From: Acanthopleura granulata
Taxonomy: Eukaryota; Mollusca; Polyplacophora; Chitonida; Chitonidae
Assembly: GCA_016165875.1 (NCBI GenBank)
Contig: JABBOT010000002.1
Coordinates: 1,327,540-1,391,539 of the forward strand
Direction of reading: 5' to 3'
Length of the DNA stretch: 64,000 nucleotides
In this document: positions 36,601 to 51,600 of the stretch, piece by piece
Layout: every line of letters begins with the position of its first letter
Position numbering within the stretch: position 1 is the first letter of the stretch
Made by a program: the position numbers and the translations under genes
The notes under the pieces: model-generated
Told to the model about the DNA's origin: nothing
Seen by the model: only the letters and a program-made list of their open reading frames with translations
The model's database searches: none

Positions 36601-39600
36601 TATTAAGCAAACAGTTGTTAATACGATCTGCTTGATGTTGTCAATAAAAATATCCTTCAGTTGGCTATTTGCTGTTGGTTTCAGACTACGCCCTCTCCTA
36701 GCAAAATTCGTGTGGTAAATAATGTGAGATCTCAGAGTGGACAGACCAGGACGATCCTAAGCAATCCAGTGAACTCTAATGTCACCCCCAGCGCTGTGGT
36801 GGAAAAGTCCACTACCCCAGCAGCCCATAGGGTGGTGGTTGTCCAGCATCAGACACCCCCTCGTAGTCAAACCAACACATTCCAAAGGAATGTGCTCTAC
36901 AGATTGCAGTCCTCTCCCAACTCTTCCACACACCAAAAAAACCTTGATATCTGTGCAGTGTGGAATGGCAGCTCGTTCGTGGAGGCAAGTAAGCAAGGTA
37001 AGTAACAGTGCTCAAAGACACGTAGGCTTCAGTAATTTGTTACTTCACAAGAATCAATGAATATCACAGAAAAGAAGTGACCATTAGAATCTGTAGCTGA
37101 AAATATGTGTATATATATGACCTCAGCGAGGGATATATTTTTGCCAGCTTTTATTTTTCTCTTATCACTAGGTGTGGATGAAATTTTGCGCACAGATTGT
37201 ACACCAATCCATTACATGTTGGTAGTGATCTGAACTTATTATTTTTTACTGTACGTGGAAAGGCCCACCAACAACTTGCGGATGGTCGGGGGGTTCCTCC
37301 TGGCTCTGCTCGGTTTCCTCCCACCATAATTCAGGCTGCCGTCGTATAAGTGAAATATTCTTGAGTATGGTGTGAAACACCAATCAAATAAATAAATAAA
37401 TTATTAATTTTAGAAGGCATATTTGATATCTTAATGTGAACGACCACTGAATGAAGTTATGATGAGTGAAAAGACCAGTAAAAACAGTCAGATGTTTTGA
37501 CTGTATGGTGGGTTTTATGAACCATATTGATGACGTTGTTCCCCAGTAATGTCACAAAACTTTCTTGAGAAGTGTACTCCTGTAATGTTTGCCTGCTTGA
37601 GAAGTGTACTCCTGTGATGTTTGCCTGCTTGAGAAGTGTACTCATGTAATGTTTGCCTGCTTGAGAAGTGTACTCATGTAATGTTTGCCTGTGTGTTTAA
37701 AAGGTAATGTGATGTTAAATTTTTGCTTTTGCGCCAGAGAAAAAGTGAACCGCATTATGAATATGGTCCATAAAACCCACCATATTAACAAAATGCTTAA
37801 CCTACATTTATTTGACTGGAAGAAAATCTAAAAAAATTCAACGAAGATATTTTCAAATAAAAGTTTTAATGGTCTTCTCACTCATCATAACTTCATTTTT
37901 GTGTGGTCTTTCCTTTTTAGAACCGATGGATCTTCAGCATTGGTATCCTTGTTCCATAGTGGTGGTGGTGGGTGGTGAGTTGGGTTGATCGGGGAATAGA
38001 CATGATGTCTGATGTATTGTATGGTATTCTTCGAGTGCAACATTAAAAATAAGGGAGCTGTAAGTATTCCTCGTCATAACAGAGACACTGTTATGATAAC
38101 AGTGGGAAAATGTTGCAAGTAACGTCCAATGTGAAGAAAAGTTGGAATTGACTATCGGGAATCCCAGGTTAATCTGTTCTATTTTATTGACAGATTTGCA
38201 GACGACACCTGCGAACACAGCACCTGATCAAGTAACTCAACCAGCTGGAGGCAGAAGTATACCCATAACAGTCAGAAAAATTGGTTCCAGTCCTTATGAC
38301 CTCTCCAGGTTCCCTGGGGTTCTTTCAGCTTTAAGAAAAAAACAGTAAGTGTCCTGTATTGAGGGGTTTAGTGCACCAGCACAGCATAATGACCCAGGTG
38401 CCTCTCACGAATGCCGTTGCTGTGAGTCAAGTCCAGCTCATGTTGGCCTTCTTACCAGCTTTCTTATCATATAAGTGAAATATTCTTGGGTACAGCGTAA
38501 AACACTAATGAAATAAATAAATAAACTAGATTGGTATTCAACAGTTGCCTTCATGCTTTACATGAGATAAAGTGGTTGCATTTGTAACATAAATTTGTCA
38601 TTGCCCTTCCCACAACTTTTCACTCTTACCTCATGTATTTATTTATATATTTGATTGATGTTAAATGCTGTACTCATAAGTATTTTGCTTACGATGGTGG
38701 CAGGACCTCATGACAGAGGGGGTTAGCGAACCAGCGTGACGCTATGACCCAGTGCCTCCCACCAATGGAATCGCAGAAAGTTCAAGTGCAGCTCATGCTG
38801 GCTTGTTCAATGTAAGGGCCGCCAGCAACCTGTGGGTGGTCGGGGGTTTCCCCTGGTTTCTGTCCAGTTTCCTCCCACCATAAAGCTGGCTGCTGTCATA
38901 TAATTGAAATATTCTTGAGTATGGTGTAAATCACCAATCAAACAAATAAATACAAGACAGTGGCCAGAATTATGGTGACAGGAAATCAGGTAGGGTCCAG
39001 GGAAAGCTCGTGACCATCTGCAAATTGCATACGACCAGAGAGGAACGCTACTAGTTCATATACTGTTCCCAAGTTCACAGATGTCCCAAAAGGCAGTCGG
39101 TGTTAAATCTTTGTAGCATAACTGTTGTTTTTATTTATCTCTTTACACTGTCTGCAGGAAAGGCCCTAAGCTATGGATGGGTTTGTCCTCAAATCTTAAA
39201 TCTTTCAATTTCATGTCACTTTTTATTATTGCTAAAGTCATTAATTAAAATTTATATAAGTAAAAATTCCACCAATTTCACTTAGTGCCTAGAATACAGA
39301 GCTAAACCTGTTTCTGATGTATTCTGTGTTTATTATCTTTTCTGTTGTGTTAATGTTTTCCATTAAATTTACTCTTGTTTTATAAGTACTGTAAATGACC
39401 TAAAATTTTGTCCAAAAAGTACTTTTTTTAGATGCAAATGAATATCATAAAATATTCTTTCTGGTACTGAATCTTACATGTTTTCACTAGGCTATCATCA
39501 TGCCTTCCAAACAGTCCACAAAACAACTTTCTAAAATCAACAGAATTCTCAGACTCAAGAAAAATAAGCAACTTGGTCAGGGATAAAAGTTTGCATCATT

Positions 39601-42600
39601 TGGGGTATGTTTATGTGTAACATGCGCCAGACTGTTTTCAATACATTTTCATGTTAACTTTAAGGAAGACAACAAACCCTATGAGGTTTTATTCCAACTT
39701 AGCATGTTTATATATATTTTAGAAAAACTGTTCTGGGGTGAGTAAGTGAAATGAAATGAATTGAAATTTGATGCACATGTATGCATATGCTTCCCTGTGT
39801 TAAGGAAAGAATATGTGGTAAATAGGCTTTGAATGTTGTTTAACACAGCCTTGGCAGAACAAAAAAGTCTAACTTTACTCTATCATAGATGTTCATTTCA
39901 CTGTGGAAGTAACTGGATCACTTACACACTGTTGGTTTTATTAAATTTATGCTAGAATATACACTGAAGGAGGCATAGCTTCAGTGCTGACAGGGTATTT
40001 ATAACAATGAATTCAACATTTAATACTGACTTAGGACTTGCCTATCAGTAGCTGAATATCTTGTTATGGAATATTAACAGTTGTGACTTTTATAATATTT
40101 TCATTCTACAGGCCTAGTCTCTCTTCTAAACTCTTAAATGGTGTTACTGGCACAAATTCACCAATCCAGAGTCAGCAGATCACAAATAGCTCTGTGGTCA
40201 GTAGCACTGCAGAGACATCCTCTCAGTCACAGCCTGCCCCAGAGGCTCTGAGCAGTCCAGAGGAGGTTTGTATAGCTCAGTGTGATATATCACAGTTCAG
40301 CTTGATACTGTAATGTATAGTCATCGTGATACTCTGTAATCAGTGTGATACTGTATAGTCGCTGGGGGTAATGTACAGCTAGTGTGATACTCTGTAATTG
40401 ATGCAATACTGTAACGTCCTTTGGGGTAAAGTATAGTCAGTGTTATACTTTGTAATTGATGTGATACTGTGTAGTCATTGCAGATAAAGTATAGTCAGTG
40501 TGATACTCAGTAATCAGTATGATACTGTATAGTCCTTAGGGGTAAAGTGTACTTACTGTAATACTCTGTAGTCAATTCGATACTACATAGTCATTAGGGG
40601 TTAAGTATAGTCAGCTTGATAGGCCTACTTTGTAATCAATGGGATACAGTATAGTCCTTGGGGATAAAGGTTTATCAGTATGATACTTTGTAATCAATGC
40701 AATACTGCTGTATCGGTATGGGGGTAAAGTATAATTAATGTAACACTCTATAGCCAGTGTGATACTGCACAGTTAACATCTGCAGTTTTTGATTTATACA
40801 TGTGCCTTGGATATAATTTATTACTCTAATGGCCTACCAATGGCATGGATATTCATCTCCCACTAGATGCCATTGCAGTGAATTAGGACATTTATGTTGT
40901 AAGTCTTTTGATCCACAATGTCAAACATGTTGTGGAGAACAGTTTCATTGATGACGAATCCTGTCTCGTCCTGATGACGCTATATACTATAGCAGTGTAA
41001 CATGTCCCATGTATGTGAGTGTAATAAATTTGTCACATAAACTAGAGGGTTAAAGCTTGTTTCTTGCGCAAGCTCTTGCCGTTTTGTCAAACATGGGTCA
41101 GTGGTTTACGCCAGACCCTAGCGTCTCTGTCTTCAGTGAAAATGACCGTCTTCATAAGAGTGAAATATTCTTGAATACAGTGTTAAGCTGCACTCAAAGG
41201 AATTAAAGTGTGAAGTTTACAAAGTTTGTTTTTGTTTGCAGTCAATGAAGTAGTCTGTACCAAGGTGTTAAACTCTCTCCCAGAGGCAATATAATTTCAA
41301 GCCTAAACTTCAGTGGGAACTACTGTATTTCATTGTGTTGCATTTTTCAAGTGGCACATTTTATTTTATTATGATTGATTCATCCACCTCATAGGGCTTT
41401 TTGTGAAGTTTGATTAATTTAATTGCAGATAAAAATTAAGAGCTGGCATCAAAATCATCATTTTAATGCCTTTATGTGCTTCATTTTTACATATTACAAA
41501 TTTATTCTAAATATTACAAGAAATAACAGTATGCGACATCTAAAGTTTCTCTTGTATACATGAAAATGCATGGTCATAGACAGAAAACCTGGTCTCCTCC
41601 ACCTATAAACCTGATGACTAAAAATCTATGTGCAATTAATTTTCACTTTACAAATGCCAAAACTTTAATTAGTGTTTGTAGTTATAGATGTACATGTATG
41701 ATTTCTGTTGACAGACTCTGGCTGAAGACGAATTCAAACTATGTAAGAACTGCGGAGCGCTGAGTAAAAGTGTCACCAGGTGTGAATCTTGTCAAAAACC
41801 AATTACGGCTCAAGACAAGACTGTTAAGAGAGTAGGTCTCCCTACGCCTGCATTGAGGACAGCTTCACAGCCGAAAATACTAAACAAAAAAACTTTTTAT
41901 GGTAATAAACTGTCTGAAATGTGGCAGCCATATGGCTGCAGTTCTGGCAAGAGAAGCTGCGGGGGCGGTGTGCCCAGTAAAACGAGACATTCAGAGGGCA
42001 AAGCTGCTGCTAGAGGAAGGCCTGCAAAGAGACGAATCAAGGCTAAGCTAGAACCAGGTAAGGTCCTAGAATCAGTGGTGTGAGTAATTCTTCCAGGATG
42101 CGATGTTATGATGAATGGCTGACTGCAATCACCTACCGGTTTCCCAAAATTGAATTTAGGTGACCTGTTCTCAGTTACCATAAAAACAAAATCGTTCGCC
42201 ATAAATTTTTAACAGTGTTAAAGAAAACCAAGGGGAGAATCACCGTCGGCGGCATGGTGATATTCCTGTGGTTATTTTATTAGTGCATACGGCAGGTGTA
42301 CGTGTCTGTCCTTAATTCCCTGACAAGTGTAAACAGCTGATGGGCAAGGCTAGCAGGCATCCCTTGCTCTAGCGGAACTCCCTTACTACACAGATCTCGT
42401 GCCTTGCTAAGATAATAAATTTACATTGACAAGGTACGAGTCTGGTGAGAGACTTTCAGCTCGATGATAGACGCCTGCTGCTTCACTGTAGTGGTGGGCC
42501 TTATTTCGCTAGGACGGTGAAAACAAGTGAAGAAAATTGTCAGTTGGAAATATGCAAATATCAAGGACAAGCTTATGTTGTGGAACAATTAAGCGGAGTA

Positions 42601-45600
42601 CTGTAGGGAAATTTTTCAAGTCCTGGAAATTTTGATCAAGATGATCAAGACATGGTAGAAAGGAGATTCAGTTTGACCAGGAGACTTACGACAGATTGAG
42701 TTACGGTTAAACATTCCCATTTTGTCAAGTTGGAGTCAGGTTATGAGGATAACCTGGTACAAAATGTGTGGAAATTTGCTTGACAAATCAGAGGTGGGAG
42801 CCAGGCACAAGTGTCTGGTTCAAAAGAAAATGGCCAACCAAAACTCTGCTGACAGGCCGAGAGGAGGGTGGAAATAATGTTATGAGATTAAAGTTGTGGT
42901 TCAGAATATATTGGCTTTTTGTACTTACATACAACTAATGCTTTGCTTGCTGAATATAATTGTAATTCTTTTATTCAGATTTGAGAACATTTATTCCGTC
43001 TGAGTCTCAGAAAGCACATTTATGATACACAAAGGAAACCTATACGTTGCTATAGAGGTTACCATACCATTTTACCTTTAATTTGCAAAACTTGTTTTAG
43101 GTTACCATAAAAAATATACTATGGCACCCCTAATTCAGTTCTTAATATATACATTTATGGTAAATGATGGCCTATATAGAATAGTTTTGGGGTTTTTTAT
43201 GCTACATGGTATTGGCATTTCAAAATTCATCGATAACTTAGATAAGTTTTATAGATAATACTCACCCTCCTTATACTGGCAAATAAACTGCGGAAAGATA
43301 GTCTAAATGACATTTTTGTTTTTGGTGATTACATATATGTACTACATGTATTTTATGTAGGAAAGTACTTCTTTTTTTTTTCAGTAACAAGAATTATTGC
43401 AACACCCCGTGTGTAATTTTTAGCATTGAGCATCGGTATACATGCAAAACCTCAGTTGTTGGTACTCTCTTCTGACAGAACCATAATGGGAATGAGTATT
43501 TTAACTTTTAAATTATTTAGATGGTTGAGAGGGCTAGCGCACCAGCACGGCATAATGACCCAGGTGCCTCTCATGAATGCTATCATTATTAGCTCAAGTC
43601 CAGTCCATGCTGGCTTTCTCTCAGGCCATCCACCACTCTGTGGATGGTCGTTCCCCTAGGCTGTGCCCGGTTTCCTCCCACCATAATGCTGGCTGCTGTC
43701 GTATAAGTGAAATATTCTTGAGTACAATGTAAAACATCAGTTAAATAAATGAATAAATAAAATTTAGAAATTTGTGTTCTAGTGAAAATCTTTGCAAACT
43801 TGGGCCTGGACAGTGGATGTAAGTGAATCACAACTGTATAGTGAAGAATGTTTAGTACATCATGTAGGCTATGAGATGGCTCAGATAACATTTTACGATT
43901 TCAGAAACCGTAACAATATCATCGGATGAAGAAGACAACGGGGCTGTCGGTGGTGACCAGAACAACACATCTCTAGTTAGTAATTGTCGTATGAACACAA
44001 GCTTGTCAGATAGTGCCGGTGTGCCACAGCCAGATATGGATTCGGAGAGTAAGTCCAATGGCAAGGAACAAAATGACACACACAATACCTCAGTCCACGA
44101 AGAGAAAGAAGAAGCCAGTCCAAGCAAAACAGTACCTCAGTCATCCTCTGCGAGCCCAGAAAACTCGTCCGAAGACAGTGATTTTAGCATATTTGAATGT
44201 CTGAAACGCCAAGGTGAAACAAGACGTGATAAGATGGAAGATGCTGTAAGTACACATTTTTGTATAAAGTAGGTTGTAAAAATATCTCATCATTTTTTAA
44301 TGCTGTCATCAGAAAGAAGTAGGGGGAAAAGTATTGATGTTATTTTTCGACAGGTGTTCTGCGATTTTCCTGGTTCATAGTAGTCACATTTGATAGTGTT
44401 TGTAATTTTGTCATGAGCACTGAAGTATCTGCGGGATACCCAGGCACCCAAATGTAGTCTGGGTTTCTTGCCAGTGTGAAAGACAAAATTTACTGTGTAG
44501 GCTTTATATCAAAACTGGTTAAGATCAGAATATATGTATATGGCTACTCCACAAACGATTCAGTGGATTAGCAGAAGCAATGACCCAGAAGCCTTTCACC
44601 AATGCAGCCCTTATGAGTTCATCCATCGTAGGATTGCTTCCTCTCCTGCGGTGTGTCAGAAGATCAGCTAACAACCTGTGGATGGCCATGTGTTTCGCCT
44701 GGGCTCTTACCCGGTTTCCTCCCACCATAATGTTGGTCGCTGTCATATAAGTTCAGTATTCTTGAGTATTCCCATGGTATACATAAGACACCAGTGAAAT
44801 AAATGAGTGTTGACCTGTTTTCACTCCTTTCTGACAGTTAGCAGAATAAGCATATTTTAGTCATGAAAAGTGAAGGAGTGACATATATCTTTATCTGATC
44901 ACAGTGTCATCCTTACAAACAAGGACAGAGTTCATCACTGTCTCGAAACTTGATGTGTTGTGCTGGTTTCTCGGGAAGAGTTAATAAATAAGTAAATCAA
45001 GAAGGACAACTATGTGTTTTAGTGCAGACCGATCATCTTTGCATTGTGTTGTTACCAAGTAATTAGTCTAGGAAACCTTGGCTGATTCAACTTACCAGTA
45101 GCATCCAGTTTCACACAGTACCTGTTCCAATATCACATGTTCTGATGTCACATCTTCTGATATCACATGTTTACATGAGTAGCTAACAAGGATCATACCA
45201 TACTCACTTGTAACATAGTAGGCTGATTTTTCCTGTTGTCCCTAATAACAGCAGCATTATAATGTAGGAAATATGTACCCTAAATGACCTAAAAGTTCAT
45301 TCCTGACAAAACTGCTACTACTGGAAAAAGGCAAATTTCAGCTCCAAAAGTAGCATTTTGTGGCATTTATTTGTCTCTAGAAATGGGCATTTTTGGTTGA
45401 AACTTTAGGTCGTTTACAGAATTTTATGTTAACCCATACTGACTATTTGATTATCTGTTTTCAATGTGTTTGTTGAGCAGTCTGGCAATATTCCTGCAAA
45501 GATGCGCAAGGTTAAAGCTCCCAAGTTTGATTCTACCGAGAATTTCCTTCTCCAGGACCCTAGTGTGACGCTCAACGTGCGCTGTGTCCGCATGGGCTTT

Positions 45601-48600
45601 CTCAAAGGGGCCCCTGTGGAACCAGTCTTCATCTCCAAAGATGGATTGTTCATTAAACTGGAATGTAAGTTAGAACACAAAATACAGAACCCACTGAAAT
45701 GGAAATAAAGATTGCTTTGCAGCAGCAGACTGTTTGGACCACATTAAGCAGACTGAAGCACAGTGACGTCACTGATTCTTTTTTCTGCCAAGCATGTTGT
45801 AGGTGTTATATTTCCTCATGAAATGCAGAAGCATGTGAAGTACTACATGTATATTTATGTAGTAGAACATAGATATGTAACAGGTAGAGTAAGTTCAGCA
45901 GATAAATAGAATCTGTGAAGTCACTGTGTGTTAGCCAGTTCAATATGGCGCAAAGAGTCCACTCTAGCACCTTAGTCTTTGTTACCATTTTAATTCCCGT
46001 CAAAAAAAAAATACCACACGGTAATGAAGACCATATCTGGAATCGGCATGAAACCGCTTTTCAGATGATGCAAATTTTGTTTAAAAGTAGTTTGTTCTAT
46101 TAAAGGAGGAGTGGAGAAGAAAATGACACCAGAGAAACTAGTGTTTCAGATGCATTTACTTTGTTGCAGTATGTGGGTTTCCTCCCACATTGTTTCCTGG
46201 ATTTTATGGTGTTACATCTGATATATCTCTATTCCTGTACATCAACATTAGTATTTTCTTTGCCTTTGAAGCATTAGTGTAGCAGAAAGCCCTTCAGTTT
46301 TTACAAATAAACGGAAAAGCATCAGTATGGACGTCATGCAACAATTGCGATATTTCACCTATGTTGTAAAATGTGATCATTGAAATTTTAACTATTATAA
46401 AAGTAAGCTATGTTTATGACGATAATATTAGTTGTTAGGTCAGAAGTGTATGTTGTAGTTGTTTGCTAGGTCATGAGAACTGCTGTGAGGTTCAGGTAAA
46501 TCCTTTAAATATCATCAGTGTGGCACTACACATGATGAACCAGTTACCTGTACGCTCTATGTGTGTTGTTGTTGCTTGCTCGGTCATGAGAGCTGCTGTG
46601 AAGTTCAAGTAAAGCTTGATATAATCAATGTGGCACGATGAATGATGAACTGATTACCTGTAAGCTATATACATATGTTGTTGTTTGCTAGGTCACGAGA
46701 ACTTCTGTGAGGTTCAGGTGAAGCCTTTAGATATCAGCAGTGTGGCTTTACACCTGATGAACCGGTTACCTGTGATATTCCTCCACCTGAACTCCCAAGC
46801 TGGTCAGCGACTGAGGTCAGAGCTCAAACCCTGCTCAGCCAACGAGGATTTCTTTGACCCATGCTCCCCAGGTAAAGCAGAGGTTCCATTTCATACCATC
46901 ATTCAGAATAATTGCTATTGGTTTTGGAGCATTATTCTCTCTGTAGTTGTTTGCATAATGTTGGCTCTAAAACTTCTCGCCGTGAAGACTTGATAGACTG
47001 TCGCCATCTACTCTTCAGGACTCCAAGGCCAGCCATTTAGGTTTCAGCAGACGATTCAGAAATCTTCCTCAGCCAAGTGTCACAGAACGAAATACATGAA
47101 ACACCTCAATTGTTGAGCTGAAAGTTGAATAAAAAGTACCCCAGTTGACCATTTGCTACTACACTGTGCTGTTTACAGTGGCATAGCATCAACTCTTGCA
47201 TCAACCAAAGGCAAGGCTAAATAATAGGAGACAGTGTTGGATAGCTAAGAATTCCAGATTAAGAGGTAGTCTATAGTTACCAAGCATGTCATAAAGAAAT
47301 GCCTGTGCCCATTTAGGCCTTCGACCCCCTCTTCTGAAATAACTTTGGTTATATTTTTTGTTGTCTCTCCTTCTAAATTCCATGAGCCTATAAGTCCTGG
47401 GGGGATTAGTGTGCTAGTGCAGAGTTATGACCCAGGTGCCTCTCATCAGTGCGATCACTGTGAGTTAGAGCCAAGCTCACGCTGGCGTCCTCTCCAGTCG
47501 TACGTGGGAAGGTCTGCCAGCAACCTGCGGATGGTCATGGGTTTCCCCCATGCCCTGCCCAGTTTCCTCCCACCATTAATGTGGCTGCTGTTGTATTAGT
47601 GAAATATTCCTGAGTATGATGTAAAACACCAATCAAATGAATAAATAAATATTTAAATTACAGACCTACAGTTGGGGCATGAGAAAAAGTGCGATTTGAA
47701 GCCATTTTTACAACCCAAGAAGAAAGAGGAAAAGCATTTTTATATTTGTATATATTTATAGAACACAACCAAAATTGCATATTTCAAAATAAAAACCAAA
47801 CGTTCGATGTATCCTTAATCAATCTACTGTATGGTCACAATACTTTCTTGATCTTCCCAGATTTTCCAAAGAAGTTCATAACGTTGCTCTTGGAGCGTCA
47901 TATGGACAAAAGCGACCACAAGACACTGATGAGCATCCTGGAGTATTTCCGTCGCCTGAGACCTCATCGTAGCCAGTTCATACAGCTGCTGAGCTGTGAT
48001 GAGGCCCAGGCTGTGCTCATGAAGACCATCATCCAGGACAGTGTCAGGACCCCCAACAGTAAGACGTCCAACGACACAGCAACTACCGCTAAAAGGGAGG
48101 AGCCTGCCAGGGAAGAGGCGAGCCTGTCAGCTACTGACCCCAAAGTCATGTGCCCAGGAACAGTAGAGAAGTAAGCCTGTTTTTGTTTTTTGTGACAACA
48201 TTTTGGTCTGTCTATTTGTCTGTCTGTCTGACTGTCTTGGCAGGAAGTTTACATTATGCACAGGTGTGAATGAAATTTGGTGAGCAACTTGGCGGTAGCT
48301 CAAGCACTGGTAGCCTTTAAATTTGATGGTTATTTGGCTCTGGATACAGATATTGTTTAAACAATACATTGTGACGTAGGAAAGAAATACAGAGTGTTGT
48401 CCCTGGGTAGTGCAAGAACTTGAAGCTGTGGCAGAGGCTGCACCCTCTCTGTGCTTTCTAGCTATTAGTACATTTAATTCCTTACTTGCTGACTGCCTCG
48501 GAGGCCTGGTGGTTAGGGCATCCACCTCAAGGTTGCGGATCAGTTTCAGGTCAGGTCATACCAAAGACTTTAATATTGGTACCTGTGGCTGCCTCGCTTG

Positions 48601-51600
48601 ACACTCTGCACTGAGGGGTCAGAACAAGGAAACAGGACTGGTCAGCCCGGTGTCATTATAATGTGACCGGGTGAGGTGTCAGGTCTGGTGCCTTCAGCAT
48701 GATGTTCTGGTGGGGGCAGCACTTTGGCGGCATGGACTCGCCCTGCCACAAGAAGACACTGAAAATATATATATTCCAAGGATTTTTCATTGTCATATGA
48801 CTGAAAAAAAAGTACGATGTAAAACCCAAACATACATTCAATACTTGCTTTAAAGAGGTGTCAAGAGGTGAAACATATTCTCCCCATCGTCAAGCCACTG
48901 CGTTTGTCTGCACTCATGTTTGTGTTTGTTTTCAGACTCTTCACGTACCGACCAGTGTTGGAGCGCGGTGGCATCTCCATCAGCACCGAGGACTTGTTCT
49001 GTCTGAAAGAAGGCGAGTTCCTCAACGATGTCATTATTGACTTCTACCTGAAGTGAGTCTCCTCTGCTCTACTTTGGATAGTTTTGTTATTATAATATTA
49101 TAGGTGTCCTGATTCCATGGAAAGATTTCATCATTATGTGTACCAGTAGTGTGGAAAACAAGTCAAAATCCAAACCTCTGACACAAATAGCTTTAATATT
49201 TCACAGCCAGTGCTGGAAATGGCAGAGCTGCTGTTGCCCTCGGTTTTGGTTTTGGCTGACTTCATTATTATTATTTATAAATTATGGCACTTATTGTATG
49301 GGAAAATGTGTTATCCATAACATACTTGCACATATTTTACATATTTTATTCTGTCCATTTAACATATGTAGGTACTCACTTATTTAGAGGACTTCAGCTC
49401 TAGGAATCATTCCATTCTTCCATTGTACACAATTTATATTAAGATCTACGTTTCGTTTTAATTAATGAGGTGGCATGGACACCACTGTAATACTCGTACA
49501 AAGCTCAGCACTGCAGTACTCCTACATGTTTCAACATCAATACTAATACAATGACCAGCAGTAATACCCTGTAAAGATTTTGTATCAGAAACTAAGGAGT
49601 TGTCCTGGCTACCTCACTCCCCAACCCCTAACCTACTCCCTTCCTGACATACCCAACAAGAGATCCCCTGGTAACTATGTCAAGAGCAGAATATGCAATA
49701 ATATATAAATGCAGTAAATAAAGAAATATACCTGTAACACTGTTGAATTTTAATTTGGAAGGTATTTGGTGAATGAAGTGCTGAGTGAAGAGGATAGGAA
49801 GAGGACGTATGTGTTCAGCTCATTCTTCTACAAGAGACTGACTCAGAGGCAGGGACGACTTTCTCCTGATGACAGACAGCAGATGGAGTATGTACTCTCC
49901 ACTCTTTTGTTTCCTAAAGTACTGTATTTCACCAAAAGTTTAGCTTTAAATATGCACATTTTGCTTGATTTTGATTGATTCATTAATTGTTCCTTGGTGG
50001 AGATTAATTTCTTGGCAGAAAAATTTAAGTTTAAAGTATAATTTTAAGGCTTTCATGTACTTTTTGAAAGCGCAGTTTACAAGCCAAACTTCAGTTGAAA
50101 CATATTCAGAAGATTTAGCAAACTGTCTCCAAGGGGCATTTTTTTACTTGCCAGAGTCGATAGAAACTGTGCTTTATTCGACATCAATTTTTTATAAGCT
50201 TGTATATATAAGTCTCTGCCTCTTGACTCAGTGCATGATGGTTTGTTGTAAGTTGCACATATGTGCACAACAGAATACAAGATTTTATGCATAATAATTT
50301 AGTGAAACTGGAATTGCATTGTGCTGCATGTGCTTTGAATGGTCTGTACATTTGGTTCGTGCATCGAATAGGTACATGTATGTCACATTTCTGTATTGTT
50401 TTTGTGTTTGGGGTAAATATAATAAAACTATTCTTTCTATTTCTCTCTTGAAGTCTAAAGGAGCGGCGTCATGACCAAGTGAAAACGTGGACCCGTCATG
50501 TGGATTTGTTCTCTAAAGATTTCATTATTGTTCCAATAAATGAGCAGTAAGTGTTATAACAATACAGATTTTCAAATTACATGTATTTTCCATGTTATAG
50601 TCTAAAAATATCACCCTGGTGTCAGATTTGGAAATTGCAAGTGTTGTCTCTCTAATACACCGTCAACTTGACATGGCTGAAATATTGTTGACATGTCATT
50701 AAGCTGTAATGGTTCGTATTCATGTATATGTAGCATGCATGTGTATACATGTGTGTATTTATTATGCATTATATGATATGTATAAATTACATTGAGGTTT
50801 GTGTCACCTATGAAAACTGTATAAGTGAAAAATTTCTTCAGAACATGTACTACATGAGAGCAATCAGATATAAAAACCATTTTGATACGAAGGTTTTGTC
50901 AATTTCAGGGCTGACACATCAAATGTATTCCTATAAATATCTTCCATTTTATTATGTGTGAGCAGACAGTCATGGATGTGCTGTTAAAGGTGAACTGTCC
51001 CAGTTCTCTTTTTCATATCACTTATCTGAATAATATATCTGTGATGTAACAAAAATGATGAAAACAAAAAAATGCATCTGATGAGCATTTTTACTTGTAG
51101 AAAATAGAAATATATTTAACTCCAACAATTCCGAGAAAAACTCATACGTCGCTTGTGTGCCCTTGAATGGAGCTAGTGTGTCAGATATATGTGACCTAAT
51201 TGTGGTATTTTCAGTTTCAAACACTAGTATAAATCTGATCATAACACATCTCGAAACCGCAAGAGCACAATGTAGAGGACGTGTTCAGGTTGAAATGGTC
51301 ACTTGGTAAATGGTGCCAATTACACATTTTTGTCGCACTAACATGAAGGCTAATGCCGTCGTAATTTGATGAGTTATTAGCATACATCATACACTACTGA
51401 GACATCAAGGGCAGATAAGTGTGTAGAGAATACCAAGCTTCATGAGACTCAGCCTAACGGTCTTGAAAAATATTTTTTACTAAACATTTTGTTTTATTTA
51501 TTTGTTAAATCGTTTGGCTCCATGTTTGGGATACCTCTGTGCCAAGTTGTGCAAACTCAATCATCTGGGACAATTCACCTTTGAGATGCTTACCAATGAC

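Noticed and set aside
43589..43891. Minus ORFs containing [18 protein letters not shown] (also at 26765, 44525, 61889)
   Set aside because: This recurring peptide is the antisense translation of the SINE core and tail, not a gene.
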